This document shows positions 40,037-47,556 of a DNA stretch of 64,000 nt, piece after piece. The position numbers were made by a program, and so were the translations under genes. Position 1 is the first letter of the stretch; every line of letters begins with the position of its first letter. Under the pieces are notes generated by a model, which was not told where the DNA came from, did not search any database, and worked only from the letters and a program-made list of their open reading frames with translations. Location: positions 1-64,000 of IMG/VR virus record IMGVR_UViG_3300017963_000253; one strand, written 5' to 3'. Source of the DNA: a virus.

Positions 40037-40725
40037 AGGGACCTCGTTTCAAGCAACTGAACCTGAGCACGCTGCGGAAGACGTCCGCGGAGGTCCTGGG
40101 CTTCGAGCCCCAGGGTCGGAAGATCCGGGAGGCTCACGCGGAGGTGATGGCGGAGCTGGACCGCCGGAGGCACGAACTCCCCTACGTCTGCGGGCGGTGC
40201 AACTCCTCCTTGGACGGGGAGATGAGCAAGTGCTGGGCCTGCGGGTCCGTGATCCAGGACGAGGCGGAGGACGCGCCGCGGATGACCACTGAGGAGGTCG
40301 AGAGTCGCGCCGGGAAGCTGGGGATTGACCCTGGGGAGAAGGGGGAGGAGGAACTCCGCGCGGAGGTGGAGGCGGCGGAGAAGCGGAAGCGGAACCGCCG
40401 CGGGGACCTCGGGGGGATGGAGGCGGAGCGCCTGAACGAGCAGTTGACGGAGGCGATGGGGGACGGTTGGCGGAAGGATAGGACAAAGTTGTATATTTCC
40501 TATTTTGATCCAAGTGGTCAGAAGAGAATCGGAGTCTACAATCGTGGGCTTCAAGTACAATTTTCCGTCAATGATGGAGTTTTGGATCACTTCGAAAATT
40601 TGGAATTTTTGGACAAGGATGCACGACGCAGACGGCACACGGGGCGGACTAACTATATCTATGTTGGGGACGTCTCCCGCGAGGCCTTAGAGGTCGCTCT
40701 CTTCGTTCTACGCAAGTACAGCTGA
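40018..40725 (+). CDS. Zinc-ribbon protein with AT-rich C-terminal domain
   Basis: A 235-residue product overlapping the sigma-like gene by 19 bases. Residues 59-75 contain C-G-R-C ... C-W-A-C, a zinc ribbon. Residues 160-235 form a compact strand domain (L-Y-I-S-Y-F-D-P-S-G-Q-K-R, then Y-I-Y-V-G-D-V). The DNA for this C-terminal part (about 40480-40640) has only about 35-42% G+C in counted lines, against much higher values upstream in the same gene. This suggests domain acquisition. Function unknown. Confidence 0.62.
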   Translation: MSVPELEGPRFKQLNLSTLRKTSAEVLGFEPQGRKIREAHAEVMAELDRRRHELPYVCGRCNSSLDGEMSKCWACGSVIQDEAEDAPRMTTEEVESRAGKLGIDPGEKGEEELRAEVEAAEKRKRNRRGDLGGMEAERLNEQLTEAMGDGWRKDRTKLYISYFDPSGQKRIGVYNRGLQVQFSVNDGVLDHFENLEFLDKDARRRRHTGRTNYIYVGDVSREALEVALFVLRKYS

Positions 40726-40736
40726 CGGGGCTTCTG

Positions 40737-41684
40737 ATGAAGCCTGAAGAGACGCTCGTCCTCGGGGCCGGTCCCGTGGGCTTGATTGCGGCGGAGATCC
40801 TGGGGGCGCGCTACGTGGTGGGGAAGGATCCCGGGGGTTCCAAGACCCTTCGCAACCTGGCTCCAACCTACCTCTGGTGGACCCCCTCTGTGGAGCGCTT
40901 CCTCCTGGATCTTGGGCTGAATTGGGGATCTCGCTGGGTTAAGTTTGGGTGGCTTTGCTCGGGTGAGGTTAGGGACGCCCCCTCCGAGGCGGACTTGAAG
41001 AGCTATTACCGGCGTAGCCGCGGGGGCGTCTCCGGGAAAGTACCCTCCTCCGTGGCCTCCTCCGGGAAGCCGGGGGAGATCGAGGTCTCCAGCGTTCCCC
41101 TGGAGCAGATAATCGACCTTCTCTTGGAGAGGAACCTGATTTACGAGATGGAGGTGGAGTCTATCTTCCACTTGGGAACGGTGATCCGGTTCAATCAATC
41201 CCCGACGGTGGAGTTCCCCGCTACTACGTTGGTCAACACGCTCCCGAGGTCGGTCTTCTGTGAGATGATATTCCCGAAGATGGAGTTCCCACCGGAGGCA
41301 AAGGCGGGTTGGAAGACCTTCGTAAGTGGGGACGCCTACACTAGTGCGTTGGACCGGGTATGGGAGGAGCGGGAGCTTGACTTCCTCTACGTAGCGGACG
41401 AATCGCTCCCGTTCGAGCGCGTGAAGTTCCTGCATGATTCCTGGAAGAACGAGAGGTTCGTCTACGAGTTCAACGCGGTGTCAGTCCCGCCGGAATTCCT
41501 GGATCTGGTCCATGGGAAGCAGGTTTACTCCGCGCCGCTGCAGATCTCGGAGGTCTCCACCCGTCCCAGGGTGGAGGAGTTGGGGGGTAGGGTCCGGAAC
41601 GTCGGGCGGTTGGCGCGGTGGGATCACTCTATCCGCCTTCACGACGTGATAGAGGAACTCTATCGCTGGAGGGATGTACGATGA
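40737..41684 (+). CDS. FAD/NAD(P)-binding oxidoreductase-like protein
   Basis: A 315-residue product. The N-terminus shows a Rossmann dinucleotide motif (L-V-L-G-A-G-P-V-G-L-I-A-A-E) followed by a hydrophobic strand. The rest (T-P-S-V-E-R-F-L-L-D-L-G-L, then S-V-P-L-E-Q-I-I-D-L-L) resembles flavin amine-oxidase or mutase-like folds without a clear active-site signature. It heads a row of nucleotide-metabolism genes and overlaps the MazG-HAD gene (ATGA). It could act on a nucleotide or sugar, but the substrate cannot be inferred. Confidence 0.62.
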   Translation: MKPEETLVLGAGPVGLIAAEILGARYVVGKDPGGSKTLRNLAPTYLWWTPSVERFLLDLGLNWGSRWVKFGWLCSGEVRDAPSEADLKSYYRRSRGGVSGKVPSSVASSGKPGEIEVSSVPLEQIIDLLLERNLIYEMEVESIFHLGTVIRFNQSPTVEFPATTLVNTLPRSVFCEMIFPKMEFPPEAKAGWKTFVSGDAYTSALDRVWEERELDFLYVADESLPFERVKFLHDSWKNERFVYEFNAVSVPPEFLDLVHGKQVYSAPLQISEVSTRPRVEELGGRVRNVGRLARWDHSIRLHDVIEELYRWRDVR

Positions 41685-42628
41685 AGGACGCGTTGGAGGA
41701 GATCTTCGAGACCCAGACCGCGTTCAACCGGAGGTTCTTCGCGGATCGTGGCTTGGACCTGGCGGAACTCTCCGGAGCGGACCGGGCGCAGTGGACGAAG
41801 CAATTCGTCCTCCACGTGGAGGGGGAGCTTCACGAGCTACTCCGGGAGACGAACTGGAAGATGCATCGCCTGGAGGGGAAGCGGGTCAACCGGGGGAACG
41901 TTCTGGAGGAGTGGACGGACTGCTTCAAGTTCCTGCTCGGGCTCGCCAACGTCTGGGGGTTCTCCGCCTCCGAGGTCCTGGAGGAGTTCCGCCGGAAGTC
42001 CCGGGTGGTGGACTACCGTTACGGGATGGAGCAGCGTCTCCGGGCGATCTCTCCGGGGAGTCCGGTGGTGGCGGTGGACATCGACGGGGTTCTGAACGAC
42101 TACCCAGGTTGCTTCCTCCGCTGGGTTTCCCCCCCAGCTGAAGAACCGTTCGAGACGCTTGCGGCGCTCCGGGAGAAGGTGGGTCCCAAGCGGTACCGGG
42201 AGATCAAGGACGAGTACCGGAAGAGCGGGGCGAAGCGGGAGCAGGGGGTTCGACCCGGTGCGCGGGAGATGCTCAACGGACTCCGCGCCGCCGGTTACTC
42301 CGTGGTCCTACTATCCAAGCGTCCCTACTGGCGGTTCTACCGGATCTACGCGGATACGCTGGAGTGGCTGGAGCGGAACGGGCTCCGCTGCGACGCGGTC
42401 CTCTTCCACCGGGAGAAGCACCGGAAGATCCTGGAGGACTTCCCTAACCTTATCGCGATGGTGGAGGACGACCCCGCGGTGGCGCGGGAGATCCTCTCCA
42501 TCGGGGTGGAGGTCTTCTTGGTAGAGGGGGAGCTGAACGTAGGGGCGGAGGTACCCGGGGCAAACAGAATTTCCAACGTCGCGGACGTCGTGACGGAACT
42601 GGAGGAGATTGGGTATGAGTCACGATAG
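41681..42628 (+). CDS. MazG/dUTPase-like pyrophosphatase fused to HAD phosphatase
   Basis: A 315-residue product starting at ATG 41681 (an upstream start would overlap the previous gene). Residues 1-115 look like the all-alpha NTP pyrophosphatase fold: H-V-E-G-E-L-H-E-L-L, then V-L-E-E-W-T-D-C-F-K-F, with acidic metal ligands. Residues about 130-315 form a HAD-type domain: V-V-A-V-D-I-D-G-V-L-N, then S-V-V-L-L-S-K-R-P, and E-D-D-P. Such a fusion could convert nucleoside triphosphates to monophosphates and further dephosphorylate them. The GGAGGAG near its end serves the next gene. Confidence 0.75.
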   Translation: MKDALEEIFETQTAFNRRFFADRGLDLAELSGADRAQWTKQFVLHVEGELHELLRETNWKMHRLEGKRVNRGNVLEEWTDCFKFLLGLANVWGFSASEVLEEFRRKSRVVDYRYGMEQRLRAISPGSPVVAVDIDGVLNDYPGCFLRWVSPPAEEPFETLAALREKVGPKRYREIKDEYRKSGAKREQGVRPGAREMLNGLRAAGYSVVLLSKRPYWRFYRIYADTLEWLERNGLRCDAVLFHREKHRKILEDFPNLIAMVEDDPAVAREILSIGVEVFLVEGELNVGAEVPGANRISNVADVVTELEEIGYESR

Positions 42629-43736
42629 AGTAGAGGAGATCCGGAAGTTGCGACGCCTGATGGGAACCGCTCCAGAGGCGGAGCCTGAGTTCGAGACGAA
42701 GTTCTACCGCGGGGTAGAGGGGATCCGCGTGAAGCTGGTAGATGGACCTCGGAACCCCTACCGGGCGATGTACGCGATGGGGGTCTCTACCTGGGGGCAT
42801 ATTCACTCTTTAGCTACTGACCGTTGGGAGGATACACCGCCGGAGGCCCGGGAGGCGGTAGTCCGGGCGGTCCTAGGGTTTAACGCCCTCCCGCTAGCGA
42901 TGGAGGCCCCGAAGTTTACGTTCGAGGTCTATAACCTTACGCGGTGGAGCTTCGATCAGATCGCCCGCGCGCGGATCGGGGCGGTCTTCGCTTCCCTCGG
43001 GACGCGGGATAACAACCATTTGGGGATCCCCTTCCGGATGCACGAGGCGACTTGGAGGAACGAGTCGAAGCGAGGTCTCTTTGTGGGCAACGCCAAGAAC
43101 GCCAAGGACGCGTACCGGACGTTGGTGGAGAGTGGGAGGGGGAGTTGGCAGGAGGCGCGGACGTTCCTCCCGATCTCGGTGGTCCATCGCTTCACGATGT
43201 CGATCAACTTCCTTGCCCTCCGGGGGATGTGCGCCCGGAGGATGACCTTCTCGGAGGCGGAGGACACTGTTGCGGTGGCGTGGCTCCTTCGAGACCGTTT
43301 GATGAAGGCGGACGCCTACCCGCTTCTCGCCGCCCATCTTCGACCCGCTTGTGACGGCGCGGGGACCTGCCGGTATCACAAGGCTCACACGATTTCAGAG
43401 GCCTTTGGGTGTCTTTTCAAGAGCTGTGGTCGACACCCGGTGAAGAGCGCCCCCGGGAACCCGGATTTCGATTACGAGTATGCGGACTTTAACGTCAGTT
43501 GTTCGGACCGAAAGACGATTCAGGATCAGCTGCAGATTTCGATCCCGGAGCGGACCATGGATCCTGACAAGGTGGAACTTACTTCCCGCGACCGTTTCCT
43601 CTTAGGATTTCAGGCTCAGAATGAGGAGGAGTTTGAAGATTGGAGGTGGTACGCGCAGGCGGAGAGAGGGGTGGATGCAAACCCGTTCCCCCTCCCGGAT
43701 TCCGGGGCTGCAGTTGAACCGGTGGACCTCCCGTGA
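42615..43736 (+). CDS. Divergent ThyX-family protein with Cys-rich C-terminus
   Basis: A 373-residue product starting at ATG 42615 behind GGAGGAG. The ThyX plan is recognisable: K-F-T-F-E-V near residue 108, a helix with F-D-Q-I-A-R-A-R-I-G, and later A-Y-R-T-L-V-E-S-G, A-R-T-F-L-P-I and R-F-T-M-S-I-N. The family signature RHRxxSxNExSxR is changed to R-A-R-I-G-A-V-F-A-S-L-G-T-R, so catalysis on dUMP may differ. After residue 250 come C-D-G-A-G-T-C and then C-L-F-K-S-C-G-R-H, a likely metal site not typical of ThyX (210-260 residues). Possible modified-pyrimidine synthase. Confidence 0.65.
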   Translation: MSHDRVEEIRKLRRLMGTAPEAEPEFETKFYRGVEGIRVKLVDGPRNPYRAMYAMGVSTWGHIHSLATDRWEDTPPEAREAVVRAVLGFNALPLAMEAPKFTFEVYNLTRWSFDQIARARIGAVFASLGTRDNNHLGIPFRMHEATWRNESKRGLFVGNAKNAKDAYRTLVESGRGSWQEARTFLPISVVHRFTMSINFLALRGMCARRMTFSEAEDTVAVAWLLRDRLMKADAYPLLAAHLRPACDGAGTCRYHKAHTISEAFGCLFKSCGRHPVKSAPGNPDFDYEYADFNVSCSDRKTIQDQLQISIPERTMDPDKVELTSRDRFLLGFQAQNEEEFEDWRWYAQAERGVDANPFPLPDSGAAVEPVDLP

Positions 43737-44269
43737 TCCGCGCGCTGGAGGGGGTGAACTTCGTCGGGAAAAGTACGGCTACTAATCTTCTCTCTGTGGA
43801 GTTTGGTTTTCCTGTTTATTCGGATCCTGGAAGGCATGGATTGTTTGAAGATTGGTTAGTTCCGTTTTCTCCGCGTGAATGGCAGGTTCAAGGGACTCAA
43901 AATGCATTAGCTAGTACAGTGTTTTCCAACTGGGTAGACGTAATTTTGGATCGCTGGATCCTCTCGAATTTGGTTCACGATGAGGAGCGGGGATTGAAAA
44001 TCCCGGACCGCGTTATCTGGAAAATTTTGGAGTTGACTGATAATGCGAGGGTGTACCTCCTACATGCGGATCTTTCGGTGGTGTTGGAGCGAGCGGAGGA
44101 GCGTGGTGTGGTAGTAACTGATTCGCTCCGGGATACGATATTCAAGCGGGCAGAAGCCTTTCTTCGTTGGGCCACCGTTTTGGATTCTTACTATGGGGTC
44201 GAAGTTTATCTCGTTAACGCAAACTGGAGTAGTGGAGAGGTTTTCGATGCGATATATCGTAACTGGTAG
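43733..44269 (+). CDS. Deoxynucleoside monophosphate kinase-like protein
   Basis: A 178-residue product, GTG start overlapping the ThyX-like stop. Residues 5-16 are a P-loop, L-E-G-V-N-F-V-G-K-S-T-A, as in thymidylate kinase. D-R-W-I-L-S-N near 72 resembles the D-R-Y/H motif, and R-A-E-E-R-G near 118 suggests a lid. It would phosphorylate a nucleotide, possibly the product of the ThyX-like enzyme. The DNA is clearly less GC-rich than that of its upstream neighbours. Confidence 0.7.
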   Translation: MIRALEGVNFVGKSTATNLLSVEFGFPVYSDPGRHGLFEDWLVPFSPREWQVQGTQNALASTVFSNWVDVILDRWILSNLVHDEERGLKIPDRVIWKILELTDNARVYLLHADLSVVLERAEERGVVVTDSLRDTIFKRAEAFLRWATVLDSYYGVEVYLVNANWSSGEVFDAIYRNW

Positions 44270-45254
44270 CAGTGGGATGCTGGGTCATGTCTTGGACGAG
44301 ACCCTTCGGTCCCTGGGTCACGAGCGGTTGATCCCGAGCGGTCGGAACTGGAAGAGCCCTTCCACCGGGGAGATAGAGCCGGACTTCCGGGACCCTGTAT
44401 ATCTTCGTTGGCTGGAGGGGGCGAACGTGGACGTCTTCTTCCACGCCGGGGCGTTGGTGGGGACGACGCGATGTGAGGCGCACGCGGAGGATGCCTGGAG
44501 CTGCAACGTCGAGGCGGTCCGGAGGATCGCGGATATCCTCTCCCGGCGACGGATCTACACCGTCTTCTACGCCACTGCTGCGGAGATGGAGCCGGGGGAG
44601 TATGGGTTGGACCGGCCTATCGACGTGGGACGGACCCCCCGGAACCCGCTTACCCGTTACGGGATTACGAAGTTGGCGGGGCGGGAGTTGATGGAGGTCC
44701 TTTTCCGGGAGCGTGGTGTGGAGGAACTCCTTCTCCAGGTCTATCCTAGCTTTGGCTTCGGAGGGGCGCGGGACGGGAACTCCTGTGTGGCCGACCTTCT
44801 GAAGTGTGCCCTCGGGGTTTATGACCGCAGACCCTTCCTCCCGCTCGCCCCGGAGAACATCAAGGAGGTCACACCGCACTCCTACATCGCGGAACTTTCC
44901 GTCCGCGCCGCGGAGCGACGTCTCTCTGGGAAGATTCCTATCGCGTCTGGGGTCTGGACCCGTTACGCGGAGATCGTGGAGATGGTCGAGGATGTCACCG
45001 GGGAGAAGTTGGACCCGGAGTGGCGTGCGGACCTGGACTACAAGGGGGACTTCTTACATGTACGGGAGGACGTCTTCTCCTTGGCAGAGGATCTGGGGGT
45101 TCCGGTCCTGACGCGGGTGGAGATCAAAGCGGCTCTCGTGGATGAGATGAACGGGATCCTGAACGCGGAGGGTGCCGGGGTGATGGCGAATCACGAGTGG
45201 CGGTTCGCGGAGAAGCTTGTGGAGGCGTTCCCGGGTTGGGAGGGACGTAGATGA
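44247..45254 (+). CDS. Extended SDR epimerase/dehydratase (RmlD-like)
   Basis: A 335-residue product, ATG 44247 overlapping the kinase gene by 23 bases with GGAGAGG upstream. The N-terminus carries T-G-S-S-G-M-L-G (NAD site), and R-Y-G-I-T-K near 137 holds the Y-x-x-x-K pair. V-F-F-H-A-G-A follows the usual third strand. It matches dTDP-4-dehydrorhamnose-reductase or NDP-sugar epimerase-type proteins. Sugar or nucleotide-sugar processing is implied; whether for a DNA modification or envelope change is unknown. Confidence 0.76.
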   Translation: MRYIVTGSSGMLGHVLDETLRSLGHERLIPSGRNWKSPSTGEIEPDFRDPVYLRWLEGANVDVFFHAGALVGTTRCEAHAEDAWSCNVEAVRRIADILSRRRIYTVFYATAAEMEPGEYGLDRPIDVGRTPRNPLTRYGITKLAGRELMEVLFRERGVEELLLQVYPSFGFGGARDGNSCVADLLKCALGVYDRRPFLPLAPENIKEVTPHSYIAELSVRAAERRLSGKIPIASGVWTRYAEIVEMVEDVTGEKLDPEWRADLDYKGDFLHVREDVFSLAEDLGVPVLTRVEIKAALVDEMNGILNAEGAGVMANHEWRFAEKLVEAFPGWEGRR

Positions 45255-45934
45255 TTAGATATTTGAATAAATTAGTTGAAGTATTGACTAATTTGGATAA
45301 CGAAGAGCGTATTGAGGCTTTGAATTTGGTAAAGACGGAGCTTCATAAAATTTCTCCTTTCAAGGCGGAGCCTGTGGATTGTGTGCTTTGGGAGCGTACT
45401 TCTCGTGTAATTGCTAACGATTACAATCCTAATGCTGTTGCTCCTCCGGAAATGGAGTTACTTCGGATTTCGATAGAGTCGGATGGATTCACCCAACCTG
45501 TTGTGACGGATTTCAGTGACGAGTCTGAGGTGTTTGTGGTGGTGGATGGATTTCACCGTAATCGAGTGGCTCGAGAGTGTGAATCTGTGGTGGATAAGTT
45601 GGGTGGTTACCTTCCGATAGTTCAGATACGTGCTGATCAGAAGGGGCGTTCAGATAGAATTGCTTCGACGATTCGTCACAATCGCGCAAGGGGTAAGCAT
45701 CAAATCGCAAAGATGTCTGATATTGTGATTGAATTGAAGCGGAGAAATTGGTCTGACAAGAAGATAGGTCGTGAACTTGGGATGGATCCTGATGAGGTGT
45801 TGCGATTGGCTCAGATTACTGGGTTAGCAGAAGCGTTTCGGGACAAGGAGTTCACTCGGGCCTGGGAGGCAGATTTGAAGTTGGATGACGAGTTGATCGA
45901 GGGATTGGTCGAAGAGGTCGACTTGGATGAGTAG
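45251..45934 (+). CDS. ParB/Srx-fold protein, IbrB-like
   Basis: A 227-residue product, ATGA overlap with the SDR gene. Residues about 45-125 match the ParB nuclease-type fold (A-V-A-P-P-E-M-E-L-L-R-I-S-I, G-F-T-Q-P-V-V, V-V-V-D-G-F-H-R-N-R-V). A helix-turn-helix near 150-190 follows (ELKRRNWSDKKIGRELGM). IbrB proteins pair with IbrA (PAPS-reductase-like). The DNA is very A+T-rich (38% G+C in a counted 60-base line at 45301), in sharp contrast with neighbours. It is the first gene of a three-gene foreign-looking cassette. Confidence 0.75.
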   Translation: MIRYLNKLVEVLTNLDNEERIEALNLVKTELHKISPFKAEPVDCVLWERTSRVIANDYNPNAVAPPEMELLRISIESDGFTQPVVTDFSDESEVFVVVDGFHRNRVARECESVVDKLGGYLPIVQIRADQKGRSDRIASTIRHNRARGKHQIAKMSDIVIELKRRNWSDKKIGRELGMDPDEVLRLAQITGLAEAFRDKEFTRAWEADLKLDDELIEGLVEEVDLDE

Positions 45935-46343
45935 GTTGGAAACGATAGATTTTGAGAGAGTTCAACCTGGTAGAGTTTACTTTCATTACTTGGATTTGGA
46001 GGAGTATCACGCCGGGTTTTGGAAGTCTGTTTACAATCGGGATATTAAGGCGCGCTTGACTGCTACTTCGGTTAAGATTTTGCGGGATCGGGATATTTTT
46101 AGTGGTGCAGTTCAACGTGTGATAAAGGAGTGGCCAAACTCTTGTCTAGCGGAATTTACTGCTCCTGGAAATCACAGGGCTTGGTTGGGTCAGGCTGCGT
46201 GCTGTCTCGTTGCTGGTGTTCCGGAGAACCTGACTCGGTTAGCGTGGTGGAAGTTAACTGAGGTCCAAAGAATCGCCGCTAACGATATTGCGGAGATTGC
46301 TATTCGAGATTGGAGGATAAGACGTGTTGAAACGAAGACTTGA
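45927..46343 (+). CDS. Unknown protein of the ParB/PAPS-reductase cassette
   Basis: A 138-residue product between the IbrB-like and IbrA-like genes, overlapping both by 8 and 20 bases. It contains a central DIFSGAVQRVIKEWPNSCLAEF stretch and then H-R-A-W-L-G-Q-A-A-C-C-L, with paired Cys. No family is recognised. It shares the low G+C content and close spacing of the flanking genes, so it is part of the module. It could be a partner or immunity factor; function not known. Confidence 0.7.
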   Translation: MSRLETIDFERVQPGRVYFHYLDLEEYHAGFWKSVYNRDIKARLTATSVKILRDRDIFSGAVQRVIKEWPNSCLAEFTAPGNHRAWLGQAACCLVAGVPENLTRLAWWKLTEVQRIAANDIAEIAIRDWRIRRVETKT

Positions 46344-47556
46344 GATCAACGTCTTGGAGGCAGCTCGGGAACGGATAGCGCGGGTTTTCGACGATTTTGA
46401 GAGAATTTATGTGGCGTTTAGTGGGGGTAAGGACTCAACTGTGATGATGCACTTGGCGTGTGAAGAGGCACGCCGTCGGGAGTGTAGAGTTGGGATCTTA
46501 ATGGTGGATTTGGAAGGTTACTTTGAAATCACGGTGAAACACTGCGTTGAAATGTTTGAAATGTACGCGGATGTGATAGAGCCGTTTTGGATTTGTCTTC
46601 CGATTCACCTTCGTAATGCAGTGAGTGTGTTTGAGCCGTTTTGGGTTTGTTGGGATCCTAAAGCAGAAGGGGCTTGGGTTCGACGACCTCCAAAGGAAGC
46701 GATTGTTGATTCAGGGTACTTTCCTTTTTTCCGTGAAGGTATGGAGTTTGAGGAATTTGTGCCGCTATTTGGGGATTGGTACGCAGATGGGAAGCGGTGT
46801 GCGTGTCTTGTGGGTATCCGCACGGACGAGAGTTTGAATCGCTTTCGAACAATTGCGATTTCCCAAAAGGAGAGATTTGAGGGTCTTTCTTGGACGACGA
46901 AGATCACCAAGGATCTCTATAACGTATACCCTATTTACGATTGGTCTGTTGAAGATATTTGGGTATATCACGCGAAGTTTGGAGATAAGCCTCACAATCG
47001 GCTGTACGATTTGATGCACCAAGCGGGTATGACGCCTTCCCAGATGCGAATTTGTCAACCTTATGGAGACGATCAAAGGCGTAACTTGTGGCTATTTCAC
47101 ATTATCGAACCTAAGACTTGGGCCAGGATTGTTGCACGTGTGAATGGTGCTAATGGGGGAGCACTTTATATTCAGGAGTGGGGAAATATTAATGGTTATC
47201 GAAAGATAACTAAACCTGTTGGGCATACTTGGAGAAGTTTCTCAGAACTCCTCGTGGCTTCGATGCCAGAAAAGTCAAAGATTCACTATCGTAACAAGAT
47301 CCTTCTTTTTGAAAAGTGGTGGACAGAGCGTGGTTACCCTGAAGGGATTCCTGATGAGGCGGATCCACGAATGGAGGCTAATCGCAAAGCTCCAAGTTGG
47401 CGGAGAGTATGTAAATCGTTACTTAGAAACGATTATTGGTGTAAGGGACTTGGATTTAGTCAGCAGAAGAGTGCTGCCTACAAGGCTTACTTGGAGTTGA
47501 TGAAGCGGCGGAAGAAATCTTGGGGTGTCAGTGATGTTAAGTTGGGGTTTGTATGA
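46324..47556 (+). CDS. PAPS-reductase-like protein, IbrA/DUF3440 type
   Basis: A 410-residue product, GTG start. S-G-G-K-D-S-T at residues 33-39 is the PP-loop ATP-pyrophosphatase motif, followed by V-M-M-H-L-A. V-G-I-R-T-D-E-S-L-N-R-F-R near 160 and I-Y-D-W-S-V-E-D-I-W-V near 202 match the IbrA/PAPS-reductase family. The C-terminal part (Y-R-N-K-I-L-L-F-E-K-W-W) corresponds to the DUF3440 extension. It may activate a substrate by adenylation and transfer sulfur or act on nucleic acid. The low G+C content continues to its end. Confidence 0.82.
   Translation: MLKRRLEINVLEAARERIARVFDDFERIYVAFSGGKDSTVMMHLACEEARRRECRVGILMVDLEGYFEITVKHCVEMFEMYADVIEPFWICLPIHLRNAVSVFEPFWVCWDPKAEGAWVRRPPKEAIVDSGYFPFFREGMEFEEFVPLFGDWYADGKRCACLVGIRTDESLNRFRTIAISQKERFEGLSWTTKITKDLYNVYPIYDWSVEDIWVYHAKFGDKPHNRLYDLMHQAGMTPSQMRICQPYGDDQRRNLWLFHIIEPKTWARIVARVNGANGGALYIQEWGNINGYRKITKPVGHTWRSFSELLVASMPEKSKIHYRNKILLFEKWWTERGYPEGIPDEADPRMEANRKAPSWRRVCKSLLRNDYWCKGLGFSQQKSAAYKAYLELMKRRKKSWGVSDVKLGFV

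Noticed and set aside
45251-47556. A Dnd phosphorothioation system
   Set aside because: Only the PP-loop protein recalls DndC. No DndA-, DndD- or DndE-like genes are adjacent, and the DUF3440-type tail and ParB partner fit IbrA/IbrB better.
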